Positions 1-11,009 are shown, counted from the stretch's first letter. The stretch: DNA of 64,000 nucleotides from Shinella zoogloeoides (GCF_020883495.1 NZ_CP086611.1:62001-126000), one strand, 5' to 3'. Numbers and translations are program-made. The notes: generated from the letters alone by a model not told the origin.

Positions 1-1
1 C

Positions 2-1093
2 TTCGGCATCTTCTCCGAGGTGGTGGCGACCTTCTGCGGCAAGCGCCTCTTCGGCTATACGTCGATGGTCTACGCGACCTGCGTGATCATGATCCTCTCC
101 TACATCGTCTGGCTGCACCACTTCTTCACGATGGGCTCGGGCGCCTCGGTCAACGCCTTCTTCGGCATTACGACCATGATCATCTCGATCCCGACGGGGG
201 CGAAGATGTTCAACTGGCTCTTCACCATGTATCGCGGCCGCATCCGCTACGAGGTGCCGATGCTGTGGACGGTCGGCTTCATGGTGACCTTCGTCATCGG
301 CGGCATGACGGGCGTCATGCTGGCGATCCCGCCGGCCGACTTCGTGCTGCACAACTCGCTCTTCCTCATCGCCCACTTCCACAATGTCATCATCGGCGGC
401 GTGCTGTTCGGGCTGATGGCGGGCGTCGTCTACTGGTTCCCCAAGGCCTTCGGCTACAAGCTCGATCCCTTCTGGGGCAAGATGAGCTTCTGGTTCTGGC
501 AGATCGGCTTCTTCTTCGCCTTCATGCCGCTCTACGTGCTCGGCCTGATGGGCGTCACCCGCCGCGTCAGCCAGTTCGAGGACCCCTCGCTGCAGATATG
601 GTTTATCATCGCCGCCTTCGGCGCCTTCCTGATCGCGCTCGGCATCGGCTCCTTCATCGTCCAGCTCGTCGTCAGCTATCTGAGGCGCGACCAGCTTCGC
701 TGCGACAGCGGCGATCCGTGGGACGGCCGCACGCTCGAATGGTCGACCTCCTCGCCGCCGCCGGACTACAACTTCGCCTTCACGCCCGTCGTCCACGATC
801 ACGATAGCTGGTACGACATGAAGAACCGCGGCTATGTACGCCCGCTGGAAGGCTTCAAGCCGATCCATATGCCGAAGAACACGGGGACGGGCGTTATCCT
901 CGCCGGCCTCTCCGTCGTGCTCGCCTTCGCGCTGATCTGGTACATCTGGTGGCTGGCGGCCGTTTCCTTCATCGCGATCCTCGCGGTGTCGATCGCCCAT
1001 ACTTTCAACTACGACCGCGACTTCTTCATCCCCGCCGAAACGGTGACGGCGACGGAAGAGGCGCGCACCAAACTGCTTGCAGAACGGACCTGA
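2..1093 (+). CDS. cyoB: Cytochrome bo3 ubiquinol oxidase subunit I, C-terminal part (5' end outside window)
   Basis: Catalytic subunit of the proton-pumping quinol oxidase in the inner membrane; it carries haem b, haem o3 and CuB and reduces oxygen to water. The frame is open from base 2, so the gene enters from the left edge and about 363 residues of a protein usually near 660 are present. Visible ligands are the His-His pair in WLHHFF (bases 116-121, CuB ligands in the family) and the HFH motif in IAHFHNV (bases 374-382, haem ligands). Many hydrophobic segments follow, then a C-terminal hydrophobic pair typical of quinol oxidases rather than cytochrome c oxidases. It is followed after 3 bases by cyoC. 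cyoA must lie to the left. Confidence 0.96.
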   Translation, partial: FGIFSEVVATFCGKRLFGYTSMVYATCVIMILSYIVWLHHFFTMGSGASVNAFFGITTMIISIPTGAKMFNWLFTMYRGRIRYEVPMLWTVGFMVTFVIGGMTGVMLAIPPADFVLHNSLFLIAHFHNVIIGGVLFGLMAGVVYWFPKAFGYKLDPFWGKMSFWFWQIGFFFAFMPLYVLGLMGVTRRVSQFEDPSLQIWFIIAAFGAFLIALGIGSFIVQLVVSYLRRDQLRCDSGDPWDGRTLEWSTSSPPPDYNFAFTPVVHDHDSWYDMKNRGYVRPLEGFKPIHMPKNTGTGVILAGLSVVLAFALIWYIWWLAAVSFIAILAVSIAHTFNYDRDFFIPAETVTATEEARTKLLAERT

Positions 1094-1096
1094 GCC

Positions 1097-1720
1097 ATGA
1101 GCGCGACCCAAGTCCACAACCCGGACGAAAAGCCGGTCTTCTACCTGACGCAAGAGTATCACCCGGAAAACAGCACCACGCTGGGGTTCTGGCTCTACCT
1201 GATGAGCGACTGCCTGATCTTCGCCGTGCTCTTCGCGACCCATGGCGTGCTCGGCCGCAGCTATGCGGCCGGTCCCTCGCCGGCGGACCTCTTCGACCTC
1301 AACCTCGTCGCCATCAATACGGCGATGCTGCTCCTGTCCTCCATCACCTATGGCTTCGCCATGCTCCAGATGGAGCGCAATGCGAAGATGGAGACGCTGG
1401 TCTGGCTCGGCATCACCGGCGTCTTCGGCGCGGCCTTCCTGGCGCTGGAGCTTTACGAGTTCCATCATCTGATCGCCGAGGGCGCAGGCCCGACGCGCTC
1501 GGCCTTCCTGTCGTCCTTCTTCACGCTTGTCGGCACGCACGGCCTGCACGTCACCTTCGGCATCCTCTGGCTGGTCACGCTGATGGTGCAGGTGAGAAAG
1601 CACGGCCTCACTCATGAAAATCGCCGCCGGCTGACCTGCCTTTCCATGTTCTGGCATTTCCTCGATGTTATCTGGATCGGCGTCTTCTCCTTCGTCTACC
1701 TCCTGGGAGTTCTCGGATGA
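1097..1720 (+). CDS. cyoC: Cytochrome bo3 ubiquinol oxidase subunit III
   Basis: Non-catalytic membrane subunit of the bo3 oxidase, 207 residues, the usual length. It starts with a soluble stretch, then five hydrophobic segments, beginning with TTLGFWLYLMSDCLIFA, a hallmark of the haem-copper oxidase subunit III family. The start lies 3 bases after cyoB and the stop overlaps the cyoD start by 4 bases (ATGA), so the genes are translated as one operon. Assignment to CyoC rather than CoxC rests on its place between cyoB and cyoD. Confidence 0.96.
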   Translation: MSATQVHNPDEKPVFYLTQEYHPENSTTLGFWLYLMSDCLIFAVLFATHGVLGRSYAAGPSPADLFDLNLVAINTAMLLLSSITYGFAMLQMERNAKMETLVWLGITGVFGAAFLALELYEFHHLIAEGAGPTRSAFLSSFFTLVGTHGLHVTFGILWLVTLMVQVRKHGLTHENRRRLTCLSMFWHFLDVIWIGVFSFVYLLGVLG

Positions 1721-2103
1721 GCCACGAAAGCGCTTCTGACGCCCATCACTCGCACAGCCATGGCCACGAGGCCGGCCACGGCTCCTTCCGGGGCTACATG
1801 ACCGGCTTCGTCCTGTCGGTCATCCTGACGGCCATTCCCTTCTGGCTGGTCATGGCGGGCGTGCTCGACAGCAAATTGCTGACGGCGGTCATCGTCATGG
1901 GCATCGGCGTCGTGCAGATCGTCGTTCACATGGTCTATTTCCTGCACATGAACCCGCGTTCGGAAGGCGGCTGGACGATGATGGCGCTGATCTTCACGCT
2001 CATCATCGTCGGCATCGCCATCGCCGGCTCCCTCTGGGTCATGCATCACCTCAATGCGAACATGATGCCGATGACCCACGAGATGATGAAGAACATGCCT
2101 TGA
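1717..2103 (+). CDS. cyoD: Cytochrome bo3 ubiquinol oxidase subunit IV
   Basis: Small membrane subunit of the bo3 oxidase, 128 residues, thought to help assembly of the CuB site in subunit I. The N-terminus is His-rich (HHSHSHGHEAGHG), followed by three hydrophobic helices; the segment VQIVVHMVYFLHMNP is characteristic of the CyoD/cytochrome c oxidase subunit IV family. It overlaps cyoC by 4 bases and its stop overlaps the next gene by one base. Confidence 0.95.
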   Translation: MSHESASDAHHSHSHGHEAGHGSFRGYMTGFVLSVILTAIPFWLVMAGVLDSKLLTAVIVMGIGVVQIVVHMVYFLHMNPRSEGGWTMMALIFTLIIVGIAIAGSLWVMHHLNANMMPMTHEMMKNMP

Positions 2104-2840
2104 TGCGGGTGTGCGAGCCGATGCCCGAGCCGTCCCCTCGCGCCCGACACTTGCTCACCGGCCTCCTCGCCTGCCTCGCCGCCGTCTCCCTCGCGCTCGG
2201 CGTCTGGCAGGTGCAGCGGCTCTTCTGGAAGCTCGACCTGATCGAGCGCGTCGAAAGCCGCATCCACGCCGCGCCCGTGGCCGCGCCGGTGCGGGCGGAA
2301 TGGCCGGACGTCACCCGTCAGAAGGACGAATACCGCCGCGTCACCGCGACCGGCCTTTTCCGGCATGACAGGACGGCGCTGGTCCAGGCCGTGACGGAGC
2401 GCGGCGCCGGCTTCTGGGTGCTGACGCCGCTTGCCCTTGCTGATGGCTCCACCCTGCTCGTCAATCGCGGCTTCGTGCCCGCCGAGCGCAGTTCGCCCGA
2501 CGCGCGCGTGGCGAGCGAGCTTGCAGCCGGCCCCGTCGCGGTCACCGGCCTTCTGCGTATGAGCGAGCCGGGCGGCGCGTTCCTGCGCTCCAACGATCCG
2601 GCGAAAGATCGCTGGTTCTCCCGCGACGTCACGGCGATTGCCGCCGCCAAAGGGCTGGAGGATGTCGCGCCCTATTTCATCGATGCGGATGCGACGCCCA
2701 ATCCGGGCGGTCTTCCCATCGGCGGCCTGACGGTCGTTTCCTTCCGCAACAGCCATCTCGTCTATGCGCTGACATGGTTTGCGTTGGCGGCCATGAGCGC
2801 GTTTGCGGCCTGGCAGGTCCATCGCCGCCGGCTGGCGTGA
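2103..2840 (+). CDS. SURF1 family oxidase assembly protein
   Basis: SURF1 proteins are inner-membrane factors that help insert haem into terminal oxidases. The protein has about 245 residues, with a hydrophobic helix near residues 14-35, a periplasmic domain containing the SURF1-type stretches VTATGLFRHDRTALVQ and PLALADGSTLLVNRGFVP, and a second hydrophobic helix at the C-terminus. The chosen ATG overlaps the cyoD stop by one base; a TTG one codon earlier is possible. Its place as the last gene of the cyo operon suggests it serves the bo3 oxidase, as known for cyo-linked SURF1 genes in other alphaproteobacteria. Confidence 0.9.
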   Translation: MRVCEPMPEPSPRARHLLTGLLACLAAVSLALGVWQVQRLFWKLDLIERVESRIHAAPVAAPVRAEWPDVTRQKDEYRRVTATGLFRHDRTALVQAVTERGAGFWVLTPLALADGSTLLVNRGFVPAERSSPDARVASELAAGPVAVTGLLRMSEPGGAFLRSNDPAKDRWFSRDVTAIAAAKGLEDVAPYFIDADATPNPGGLPIGGLTVVSFRNSHLVYALTWFALAAMSAFAAWQVHRRRLA

Positions 2841-2859
2841 GTGTTGCGGGAAAAAAGAA

Positions 2860-2878
2860 GCCCCGCACGAAGCGGGGC
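2860..2878 (-). terminator. Rho-independent terminator of the kdp operon
   Basis: A perfect 7-bp stem (GCCCCGC, loop of 5, GCGGGGC) is followed on the minus strand by a run of T (complement of AAAAAA at 2851-2856). It lies about 145 bases past the kdpE stop. On the plus strand no T-run follows, so termination of the cyo transcript here would be weaker. Confidence 0.75.
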
Positions 2879-3024
2879 AGCAAGCGTCACGGTTGGCTCC
2901 CAATGACGCGGGGAAGCTCGCGGGTTGCGCGAGTGATCTTTCAAGTAGGGTCTGAAGGGGGCGCAGGGAAGGTCTGATTCGGCGAATCCGGTACGGTTGT
3001 GCAAAAAAATGCGCAGCCGGCCGC

Positions 3025-3720
3025 CTAGGCCTCCTGATCGACCACCAGCCGGTAGCCGACGCCCGGCTCTGTCCGGACGATCGTCGGGTGTGTCGGATCG
3101 CGCTCGATCTTCTGGCGAAGCTGGCCGATGAAGACGCGCAGGTAATGCAGGTCCTCGCCATGCGCCGGTCCCCAGACGGAGGTGAGCAGCGTCTTGTGGG
3201 TGACGACGCGGCCGGCATGGCGGGCCAGCAGCGTGAGGAGGTCGTATTCCTTCGGCGTCAACCGGACCGGCTCTTCCTCGCGCAGCACCAGCCGGCGCAC
3301 GGTATCGATGATGAGGCCGTCGGTGGAAAGCGTCGCCGGCGGCGCGGCGGCGCGCTCGCGGTGACGCAGCGCCGTGCGGATGCGCGCCGTCAACTCGCCG
3401 ATGCCGAAGGGCTTTTCGATATAGTCGTCCGCGCCGAGATCGAGGGCGGCGATCTTCTCGCTCTCGCGCTCGCGCGCCGAGAGGATGATGATCGGAATGG
3501 TCGTCCAGCCGCGCAGGCTGGCCACGACCTCCTTGCCGTCCATGTCCGGCAGGCCGAGGTCGAGGATGACGAGATCGGGCGCGGCCGTCGCCACCGCCTT
3601 CAGCGCCTCGCCGCCGGTTGCGGCCTCGACGACGTCGTAGCCGGCCGCCTTGAGGGCGGGCTTCAGGAAACGCTGGATCTGCGGCTCGTCGTCGACGACG
3701 AGGATGCGTTCGCTCGTCAT
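3025..3720 (-). CDS. kdpE: Kdp two-component response regulator
   Basis: OmpR/PhoB-class response regulator of 231 residues that activates kdp transcription under potassium limitation. The receiver domain covers about residues 1-120: acidic pair at 10-11, phosphoacceptor Asp54 in VILDLGLPD, conserved Lys in YIEKPFG. The C-terminal winged helix (about 130-228) includes LTPKEYDLLTLLARHAG and the recognition region ending in VGYRLV. The ATG overlaps the kdpD stop by 4 bases. It is the last gene of the operon, and a terminator lies downstream at 2860-2878. Confidence 0.96.
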   Translation of the reverse strand: MTSERILVVDDEPQIQRFLKPALKAAGYDVVEAATGGEALKAVATAAPDLVILDLGLPDMDGKEVVASLRGWTTIPIIILSARERESEKIAALDLGADDYIEKPFGIGELTARIRTALRHRERAAAPPATLSTDGLIIDTVRRLVLREEEPVRLTPKEYDLLTLLARHAGRVVTHKTLLTSVWGPAHGEDLHYLRVFIGQLRQKIERDPTHPTIVRTEPGVGYRLVVDQEA

Positions 3721-6419
3721 TTCGCCCCGCCCGCCTTTTTCTCGCTGGCCGGGAAGCGGATGACGATGCGCGTGCCCCGCTTCTTCACGGCGGGGCTTTC
3801 CGCATGGATTCTGCCGCCCATCGCCTCGACGAAGCCGCGGGCGATGGAAAGGCCGAGGCCCGTGCCGGGTGCGCGGCCGTCTGGCTTGCCGCGGCGGTAG
3901 AACTTCTCGAAGACACGGTCGATCTCCGAAGGCGGAATGCCCTTGCCCAGATCGGTGACGGAGATCAGCACGTCGCCGCCGTCCTTGCGGGCATAGACGT
4001 TGACCGGCTCGTCCCCGCCATATTTCACCGCATTGTCGAGCAGGTTGAAGAGCACCTGCCCGAGCAGCACGCTATCGCCCTCGACGAGCGGCAGGTCGGG
4101 TGCAATGCCGGTCTCGATGACCTTGCCGGGGAAATATTTGCGGGCGCGCTCGACGGCGGCCTGCACCACGTCGGAGACGTCGAGCCAGTCGCCCTTCGGC
4201 TTCAGCGTGCCGGATTCGATGCGCGTCATGTCGAGAAGGTTGGAAACGAAGCGGCTCATGCGGCTGCCCTCCTCCTCGATGGACTGGAGCAGGTCGTCGC
4301 GACTTTCCGAGGTCATGCGGTCGCCGAGCTGGCGCAGGCTGGTGACGGCACCCATGATCGTCGCAAGCGGGGTGCGCAGGTCGTGCGAGATGGAGGAAAG
4401 CAGCGCCTCGCGGTAGCGCTCGCCCTCGAGCTTGGCCGCCTGTTCCACGCTCTCCTCCGAAAGCCGGGCGCGGTCGATGGCGATGGCAGTCTGGTCGAGG
4501 ATCGCCGAGAGGGCGCGTTCGGCGTTGATGTCCAGCCGCTCCTCGGTCTGCTGGATGCCGCAGACGCCGACCAGTCCGTGCGGACCCATCAGCGGGCGGA
4601 ACTCGAAGCGGCTGTTGGGCAGCGTGCCGGTGCCGGAGCCGGCGGTTTCCTGCTTGTCGCGCGTCCAGCGCGCCGCCGTGAAGTCGGTGACGTCGAGTTC
4701 GGTGTCCGGCGGCCAGACGGCGGCGACGCGCAGGTCGGCCCTGTCCGGCAGCAGCAGCACGATGTTGCGCTTGAGGCTTGCCTGAAGATGCGAGACCGCC
4801 ACCCAGATCGCATCGTCCGCCGTCGCGGTGGTCGAGAGCTTGCGCGAGAAATCGTAGAGCGATTGCAGGGCGGTGGCGCGCACGCGCGCGACCTCCGCCT
4901 GCTCCTTGATGCGCGAGGCGAAGCCGCCGGCGATGATCGCCACGGATAGGAAGACGAACAGTGCGAAGACCTCGTGCGGCGCGGTGATGGTGAAGGTGTG
5001 CAGCGGGTCGATGAAGAGGAAGTTGTAGGCGAGCGCCGAGAGGATCGCCGCGATGAAGGCCGAGACGTAGCCGCCCAGCACCGCCGCGCCGAGAACGGCC
5101 AGCAGGAAGAGCAGCGAGATATTGGGCAATTCCGCGAAGACATAGACCAGCTTGCCGACGACCGCCATGACGGCGGTGAGGCCGGCGGCGATCAGTGCCG
5201 ACTGGCGGTAGGAGGCGACGGCGGGAAGGGAGGGGCGCGCCGCGGCGGGCGCCTTCTCGGCCTTTTCCGGCGTCACGAAATGGACGCCCATGCCGGCCGC
5301 CTTGCGCGAAAGCGAATCCGGCAGGGAAGGGGAGAGAAACCGCGTCAAGCCGCGCCGGCGCTTTGCGCCGATGACGATCTGCGTCGCATGCTCGCGGCGC
5401 GCGAGCTTCAGGATTTCCTCGACGAAGTCGTTGCCGACCACGCGCCGGGTTTCCGCGCCGAGCTGTTCGGCAAGGCGGAACAGCGCTTCCATGCGCTGCA
5501 GCCGCTCGGTCGTTTCCACCTCGCGGTCGGCGCGCTCGATGGAGACGACGAGCCAGGGCGCGTTGAGGCCGGAGGCAAGGCGGCTCGCCACGCGCAGGAC
5601 CTTTTCCGAAAGCGCGTCCGGCCCGACGCAGACGAGCAGCCGCTCGCCCGTCGCCCATGGGCCTTCGATGGCGTTCTGCTTGAGATAGTCGACCATCTGG
5701 TCGTCCACCCGGTCGGCGGTGCGGCGAAGGGCAAGCTCGCGCAGCGCCGTCAGGTTGCCGAGGCGGAAGAAGCGGTCGACGGCGCGGCTGGCGCTTTCCG
5801 GCAGGTAGACCTTGCCTTCCTTGAGACGCTCGATCAGCTCCGTCGGCGGCAGGTCGACCAGCACGACCTCGTCGGCTTTCTTCAGGACGACATCGGGCAC
5901 GCGCTCGCGCACCGTGACGCCGGTGATCTGCGCCACGAGGTCGGCGAGGCTTTCCAGATGCTGGATGTTGAGCGCCGTCCACACGTCGATGCCGGCGGCG
6001 ATCAGCTCCTCGATATCCTGGTAGCGCTTGGGGTGCCGGCTTCCTTCGGGGTTGGAATGGGCAAGCTCGTCCACCAGCACGATGCGCGGCCGGCGGGCGA
6101 GCGCGCCGTCGATGTCGAACTCTTCCAGCGCCTTGCCGCGATGGCTGGCTTCGAGGCGCGGCAGCACGTCCAGCCCTTCGAGCAGGGCGGCCGTCTCGCT
6201 GCGGCCGTGGGTCTCCACGAGGCCGACGACGACGTCCACGCCCTCCGCCTTCAGGCGTCTGGCGCGCGAGAGCATGGCGTAGGTCTTGCCGACGCCGGGG
6301 GCCGCGCCCAGAAAAACGGTCAACTTGCCCCGGCGGTCTTTCTCCGCCAGGGCAAGCAATGCATCGGGATCGGGCCTGCGACTGTCGTCGCGCTCGTTGT
6401 CCGTCATTCTCACTCTCAT
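3717..6419 (-). CDS. kdpD: Potassium-sensing histidine kinase KdpD
   Basis: Membrane sensor kinase of 900 residues that controls KdpE. Domains in order: the N-terminal KdpD domain with Walker [10 protein letters not shown] at 38-46; a universal-stress-protein-like domain around 255-370; four hydrophobic helices around 405-510; a GAF-like region; a HisKA domain with the phosphorylated His near residue 679 in [10 protein letters not shown]; and a HATPase domain with DNAVKYGG and [12 protein letters not shown]. The first ATG overlaps the kdpC stop by 4 bases; an internal ATG at 6407 is an alternative. The architecture is full length and no key residue appears lost. Confidence 0.96.
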   Translation of the reverse strand: MRVRMTDNERDDSRRPDPDALLALAEKDRRGKLTVFLGAAPGVGKTYAMLSRARRLKAEGVDVVVGLVETHGRSETAALLEGLDVLPRLEASHRGKALEEFDIDGALARRPRIVLVDELAHSNPEGSRHPKRYQDIEELIAAGIDVWTALNIQHLESLADLVAQITGVTVRERVPDVVLKKADEVVLVDLPPTELIERLKEGKVYLPESASRAVDRFFRLGNLTALRELALRRTADRVDDQMVDYLKQNAIEGPWATGERLLVCVGPDALSEKVLRVASRLASGLNAPWLVVSIERADREVETTERLQRMEALFRLAEQLGAETRRVVGNDFVEEILKLARREHATQIVIGAKRRRGLTRFLSPSLPDSLSRKAAGMGVHFVTPEKAEKAPAAARPSLPAVASYRQSALIAAGLTAVMAVVGKLVYVFAELPNISLLFLLAVLGAAVLGGYVSAFIAAILSALAYNFLFIDPLHTFTITAPHEVFALFVFLSVAIIAGGFASRIKEQAEVARVRATALQSLYDFSRKLSTTATADDAIWVAVSHLQASLKRNIVLLLPDRADLRVAAVWPPDTELDVTDFTAARWTRDKQETAGSGTGTLPNSRFEFRPLMGPHGLVGVCGIQQTEERLDINAERALSAILDQTAIAIDRARLSEESVEQAAKLEGERYREALLSSISHDLRTPLATIMGAVTSLRQLGDRMTSESRDDLLQSIEEEGSRMSRFVSNLLDMTRIESGTLKPKGDWLDVSDVVQAAVERARKYFPGKVIETGIAPDLPLVEGDSVLLGQVLFNLLDNAVKYGGDEPVNVYARKDGGDVLISVTDLGKGIPPSEIDRVFEKFYRRGKPDGRAPGTGLGLSIARGFVEAMGGRIHAESPAVKKRGTRIVIRFPASEKKAGGAK

Positions 6420-6985
6420 GTTCCGTGTGCGTCGAGCGCCAGATTGAGCTGTAGCACGTTCACCCGCGGCTCGCCGATGAATCCGAAAAGCCGGCCTTCT
6501 ATACGGCTTTCGACAAGGGTTGCCACGTCCGTTTCCGAAAGTCCCCGGGCCTTTGCCACCCGGGCGATCTGCGCCCGCGCAAAGGCGGGCGAGACATGCG
6601 GGTCGAGGCCGGAGCCGGAGGTGGTGACGGCATCGGCGGGAACGGGCGTAGCCAAGCCCGCCGCCTTCAGCCGCTCGACATCGGCCGCGACGCGCTCCTT
6701 GAGCCTGGCCGAGGTCGTGCCGAGGTTCGAGCCGGAGGAAGAGGCGGCGTTATAGGCATTGGGGCCGGTCGCGGAGGGGCGCGGCCAGAAGTAGCGGTCC
6801 GTCGTGAAGGACTGGCCGATCAGGGCGGAGCCGACGACGGCTCCGTCCCTTTCGATCAGAGAGCCGTTTGCCGCGGCGGGCATGACGGCCTGCGCGACGC
6901 CCGTCACGGCGAGCGGATAGGCAAGCCCCAGAAGGGCTGTGAGCGTGAGGACGAGGGTGATGGCCGGGCGAAGATGATTCAGCAT
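6416..6985 (-). CDS. kdpC: Potassium-transporting ATPase subunit C
   Basis: KdpC is a single-span membrane subunit that holds the KdpFABC complex together and aids ATP-driven uptake. It has 189 residues, the normal size, with one N-terminal hydrophobic helix (about residues 9-30) and a periplasmic domain. Family stretches [15 protein letters not shown] and [14 protein letters not shown] are present. It starts 2 bases after the kdpB stop and overlaps kdpD by 4 bases. Confidence 0.96.
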   Translation of the reverse strand: MLNHLRPAITLVLTLTALLGLAYPLAVTGVAQAVMPAAANGSLIERDGAVVGSALIGQSFTTDRYFWPRPSATGPNAYNAASSSGSNLGTTSARLKERVAADVERLKAAGLATPVPADAVTTSGSGLDPHVSPAFARAQIARVAKARGLSETDVATLVESRIEGRLFGFIGEPRVNVLQLNLALDAHGT

Positions 6986-6987
6986 GA

Positions 6988-9024
6988 TTACACCAGATGG
7001 AGAGCGCTGACGGCAAGGTCGATGGCCTTGATGCCGGCGAAGGGCAGGATCAGGCCGCCGAGGCCGTAGACGAGGAGGTTGCGGCGCAGGAGCGCGGCCG
7101 CGCCCGCCGGGCGGTAGGCGACGCCGCGCAGCGCCAGCGGAATGAGCGCGACGATGATCAGCGCGTTGAAGATGACCGCCGACAGGATGGCCGATTGCGG
7201 CGAGGCGAGGTTCATGACGTTGAGCGCGTTAAGGGCCGGATAGGTCGCGACGAACAGCGCCGGGATGATCGCGAAATATTTCGCGACGTCGTTGGCGATG
7301 GAGAAGGTGGTGAGCGAGCCGCGCGTCATGAGGAGCTGCTTGCCGATCTCGACGATCTCGATGAGCTTGGTGGGGCTGGAATCGAGGTCGACCATGTTCG
7401 CCGCCTCGCGCGCCGCCTGCGTGCCGGTCTGCATCGCGACGCCGACATCGGCTTGGGCCAGTGCAGGGGCGTCGTTGGTGCCGTCGCCGCACATGGCGAT
7501 GAGCCGGCCGCCCTGCTGTTCGCGGCGGATATAGGCGAGCTTGTCTTCCGGGGTGGCCTGGGCGAGGAAATCGTCGACGCCGGCTTCCGAGGCGATGGCG
7601 GCGGCGGTGACCGGGTTGTCGCCCGTCACCATGATGGTGCGGATGCCCATGGCGCGCAGCGCCGCGAAACGCTCCTTGATGCCGGGCTTCACCACGTCCT
7701 TCAGGTGGATGACGCCGAGGAGCCGGTTGCCGTCGGCGACGGCGAGCGGCGTGCCGCCGCTGCGGGCGATCGTCTCGACGGCGCGGCGGAACTCGTCGGA
7801 GGCTTCGTTCTCGGTGGTGCCGGCAAAGCGCAGCACGGCATCCACCGCGCCCTTGCGCAGCCGGCGGCCGGCGACGTCCACGCCCGACAGGCGGGTTTCG
7901 GCGGTGAACTCGATCACCGCGTCGAAGCGGGCTTCGGGTGCCTTGACGCCGAATTCGCCGGCGGCGAGCGCCACGATGGAGCGGCCCTCCGGCGTTTCGT
8001 CGGAAAGGCTGGCGATGAGTGCGGCTTCCGCAAGCTCGGCCTGTAAGACGCTAGGGGCGGGCAGGAAGTCGCTGGCCATGCGGTTGCCGAAGGTGATCGT
8101 GCCGGTCTTGTCGAGCAGCAGCGTATCGACGTCGCCGGCCGCCTCCACCGCGCGGCCCGAGGTGGCGATGACGTTGAAGCGCACGAGGCGGTCCATGCCG
8201 GCGATGCCGATGGCCGAGAGCAGGCCGCCGATGGTCGTCGGGATGAGCGTGACGAGGAGGGCGGCGAGCACTGTGACGGTGAGGACAGTGCCGGAATAGC
8301 CGGCAAGGCCCCAGATGGCGACGCAGACGAAGAGGAAGATCAGCGTGAGGCCGGAGAGCAGGATCGAAAGCGCGATCTCGTTCGGCGTCTTCTGGCGCTG
8401 CGCGCCCTCGATGAGCGCGATCATGCGGTCGACGAAGGAGGAGCCGGGCGCGACGGTGATCCTGACCCTGATCTCGTCGGACAGCACCTGCGTGCCGCCG
8501 GTGACGGCCGAGCGGTCGCCGCCGGATTCGCGGATCACGGGGGCGGATTCGCCGGTGATGGCGCTTTCGTTGACCGAGGCGACGCCTTCGATCACCTCGC
8601 CGTCGCCGGGGATCAGCTCGCCGGCGGCCACGAGCACGATGTCGCCGACGGCAAGCGTGGTCGCCGGGATCGTCTCGGCCGCGCCCGTGGCGGTGAGCCG
8701 CCGGGCGACGAGTTCGGATTTCGTGCGCTTGAGGCTGTCGGCCTGCGCCCGGCCGCGCCCTTCGGCGACGGCCTCCGCGAAGGTCGCGAACAGCACCGTG
8801 AACCAGAGCCAGGCGGCGATCTGGCCGGAGAAGCCGGCTTCCGCGCTGCCCGTGGAAAGGTCGCGCAGGAAGAGCACGGTGACGACCGCCGCGACGGCTT
8901 CGGTGACGAAGATCACGGGATTGCGCACAAGCTGGCGCGGGTCGAGCTTGACGAAGGCGTCGCGCACGGCCGGCAGCAGGATGGCGGGGGCGAGGAGGCT
9001 TGGAGCGTGATGGTCCTTGGACAT
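6988..9024 (-). CDS. kdpB: Potassium-transporting P-type ATPase subunit B
   Basis: Catalytic P-type ATPase subunit of the high-affinity potassium uptake complex, 678 residues as usual. The phosphorylated Asp is in [11 protein letters not shown] (about residue 305); the actuator motif is [10 protein letters not shown], where TGES is canonical; the nucleotide and hinge motifs are MVTGDNP and [16 protein letters not shown]. Several hydrophobic segments are present and there are no N-terminal metal-binding motifs, in contrast to CopA at 60400-62862. It sits between kdpA and kdpC. Confidence 0.97.
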   Translation of the reverse strand: MSKDHHAPSLLAPAILLPAVRDAFVKLDPRQLVRNPVIFVTEAVAAVVTVLFLRDLSTGSAEAGFSGQIAAWLWFTVLFATFAEAVAEGRGRAQADSLKRTKSELVARRLTATGAAETIPATTLAVGDIVLVAAGELIPGDGEVIEGVASVNESAITGESAPVIRESGGDRSAVTGGTQVLSDEIRVRITVAPGSSFVDRMIALIEGAQRQKTPNEIALSILLSGLTLIFLFVCVAIWGLAGYSGTVLTVTVLAALLVTLIPTTIGGLLSAIGIAGMDRLVRFNVIATSGRAVEAAGDVDTLLLDKTGTITFGNRMASDFLPAPSVLQAELAEAALIASLSDETPEGRSIVALAAGEFGVKAPEARFDAVIEFTAETRLSGVDVAGRRLRKGAVDAVLRFAGTTENEASDEFRRAVETIARSGGTPLAVADGNRLLGVIHLKDVVKPGIKERFAALRAMGIRTIMVTGDNPVTAAAIASEAGVDDFLAQATPEDKLAYIRREQQGGRLIAMCGDGTNDAPALAQADVGVAMQTGTQAAREAANMVDLDSSPTKLIEIVEIGKQLLMTRGSLTTFSIANDVAKYFAIIPALFVATYPALNALNVMNLASPQSAILSAVIFNALIIVALIPLALRGVAYRPAGAAALLRRNLLVYGLGGLILPFAGIKAIDLAVSALHLV

Positions 9025-9034
9025 GCTCTTTTCC

Positions 9035-10744
9035 TTAGAAGGTCTGGCCTGCGAGCATTGCGAGGTGCTCGACGATGGGGCCGAGGGCGAGCGCGGGGAA
9101 GAATTGCAGGCCGCCCAGGATGAGGATGATGCCGATCAGCAGGCCGACGAAGAGCGGCCCGTCCGTGGGGAACGTGCCCGACGACGGCGGCACCTTGACC
9201 TTGGCGGCCAGCGAGCCGGCAATCGCCATGACGGGCACGACATAGGCGAAGCGGCCGAGCAGCATCGCGATGCCGAGCGTCGTGTTGTACCAGACGGTGT
9301 TGCCCGTCAGCCCGCCGAAGGCCGAGCCGTTGTTGCCGGCCGTCGAGGTATAGGCATAGAGGATTTCCGACAGGCCGTGCGGGCCGGCGGTGCCGATGCT
9401 GGCGACCGCGAAGGGCAGCATGGCGGAGACGGCGGTGAAGCCGAGAATGGCGAGCGGCAGGACCAGCACGGCGAGCATGGCGTATTTCATCTCGCGGCCC
9501 TCGATCTTCTTGCCGAGGAATTCCGGCGTGCGGCCGACCATCAGGCCGGACACGAAGACGGCGAGCAGCGCGAAGACGAGCATGCCGTAGAGACCGGAGC
9601 CGACGCCGCCCGGCAGCACTTCGCCGAGCTGCATCAGGAACATCGGCGCAAGGCCGCCAAGCCCGGTGAAGGAGCCGTGCATGCCGTTGACGCCGCCATC
9701 GGAAAGGCCGGTCGTCACGGCGGCGTAGAGCGCCGTCATGGCCTGGCCGAAGCGGACTTCCTTGCCTTCCATGTTGCCGGCTGACCCATCGACGCCGAGC
9801 GCGGTGAGGATCGGGTTGCCGGCCGCCTCCGCCCAGTAGACGGTCGCAACGCCCGCAATCAGCAGCACCGCCATGGCGCTGATGATCGCCCAGCCCTGCC
9901 GGCGGTTGCCGACGAGTTCGCCGAAGGTGTAGACCAGCGCGGCCGAGATCGACAGCATGGCGAAGATGTTGAGATAGTTGGAGAAGGTGGTCGGGTTCTC
10001 GAAGGGATGGGCGGCGTTGACGTTGAAGAAGCCGCCGCCATTGGTGCCGAGCTGCTTGATCGCCTCCTGGCTGGCGACCGGGCCGAGCGAGATCGTCTGG
10101 CTCGCGCCTTCGAGCGTCGTTGCCGTGACGGAGGCGTCGAGCGTCTGCGGCAGGCCCATGGCGACGAAGACGAGCGCCACGACGACGGCGAGCGGCAGCA
10201 GGACGTAGAGCGTCGCCCGCGTCATATCCACCCAGAAGTTGCCGAGGGTCGAGACCTTGGAGCGGGCCAGCGCCCGCGTCAGCGCCACGGCGAGCGCCAT
10301 GCCGGTTGCGGCCGACAGGAAGTTTTGCACCGTCAGACCCGCCATCTGGCTGAAATGGCTGAGCGTGGTTTCGCCGCCGTAGTTTTGCCAGTTGGTGTTG
10401 GTGACGAAGGATACCGCCGTGTTGAAGGCAAGGTCCGGCGCCATGCCGGCAAAGCCCTGCGGATTGAGCGGCAGATAGGCCTGCAGGCGCAGGATCGCAT
10501 AGAGCGCGGCGAAACCGGCAAGCGAGAAGACCAGCATGGAGACCGTATAGGCGAGCCAGCCCTGTTCCTTGCCCGGTGAGACGCCGGAAAGGCGGTAGAG
10601 GTCGGTTTCAAGCCGCCCGAGAACCGGCGATAGTGCGGTGCGCTCACCGGAAAAGACGCGCGCCATGTAGAGGCCGAGCGGCTTGACGGTGATCAGAACC
10701 GCGAGGAAGAAGATGGCGATCTGTAGCCACCCGATCATGGTCAT
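9035..10744 (-). CDS. kdpA: Potassium-transporting ATPase subunit A
   Basis: Channel-like subunit that selects and passes potassium, 569 residues, with ten or more hydrophobic segments. The pseudo-fourfold filter regions are visible: [32 protein letters not shown] and [16 protein letters not shown], all typical of KdpA. The start was taken at the first Met of [14 protein letters not shown], with GGAGAAA about 7 bases upstream on the minus strand. It lies 18 bases past the kdpF stop and 10 bases before kdpB. Confidence 0.97.
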   Translation of the reverse strand: MTMIGWLQIAIFFLAVLITVKPLGLYMARVFSGERTALSPVLGRLETDLYRLSGVSPGKEQGWLAYTVSMLVFSLAGFAALYAILRLQAYLPLNPQGFAGMAPDLAFNTAVSFVTNTNWQNYGGETTLSHFSQMAGLTVQNFLSAATGMALAVALTRALARSKVSTLGNFWVDMTRATLYVLLPLAVVVALVFVAMGLPQTLDASVTATTLEGASQTISLGPVASQEAIKQLGTNGGGFFNVNAAHPFENPTTFSNYLNIFAMLSISAALVYTFGELVGNRRQGWAIISAMAVLLIAGVATVYWAEAAGNPILTALGVDGSAGNMEGKEVRFGQAMTALYAAVTTGLSDGGVNGMHGSFTGLGGLAPMFLMQLGEVLPGGVGSGLYGMLVFALLAVFVSGLMVGRTPEFLGKKIEGREMKYAMLAVLVLPLAILGFTAVSAMLPFAVASIGTAGPHGLSEILYAYTSTAGNNGSAFGGLTGNTVWYNTTLGIAMLLGRFAYVVPVMAIAGSLAAKVKVPPSSGTFPTDGPLFVGLLIGIILILGGLQFFPALALGPIVEHLAMLAGQTF

Positions 10745-10762
10745 GGAATTTCTCCTGGAAAC

Positions 10763-10849
10763 TCAGAAGCGTTCGGGCCGCAGCAGCGTGACCACGAGAT
10801 AGACGCCGAGGGCGAGGGCGACGAAAAGGCCGAAGAGAGGTTCGATCAT
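10763..10849 (-). CDS. kdpF: Potassium-transporting ATPase small subunit F
   Basis: A 28-residue membrane peptide beginning MIEPLFGLFVALALGVYLVV and ending in LLRPERF, the length and C-terminal signature of KdpF, the lipid-like stabilising subunit of the Kdp complex. It lies directly before kdpA. Its ATG is 9 bases after the stop of the upstream 27-residue ORF, so translation is probably coupled. Confidence 0.93.
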   Translation of the reverse strand: MIEPLFGLFVALALGVYLVVTLLRPERF

Positions 10850-10858
10850 CGCGTCGCC

Positions 10859-10942
10859 TCACAGCCGGTCGAGCGCGCGGGCATAGGCGGCGAAGACGAT
10901 GAACGCGCCGCAGCCGAGCGTAAGAAAGATGACATCGGACAT
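10859..10942 (-). CDS. 27-residue membrane microprotein ahead of kdpF
   Basis: A short ORF of 27 residues, one predicted membrane helix (VIFLTLGCGAFIVFAAYA) followed by a charged end ARALDRL. It has a strong ribosome-binding site, ACAGGAGA, 6-7 bases before the ATG and ends 9 bases before kdpF. Short proteins with a similar ending occur before kdpF in other proteobacteria and are often named only as potassium-transport related (from memory, not searched). It is distinct from KdpF, which follows. Likely an accessory membrane peptide or a translational leader of the operon; the function is not established. Confidence 0.75.
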   Translation of the reverse strand: MSDVIFLTLGCGAFIVFAAYARALDRL

Positions 10943-11009
10943 GTCCGTTCTCCTGTTTTGCAAGGAGAGACTAGGCCCGGCTGGGGTCAGGTTTCGATTG
11001 GGAAGGCGT

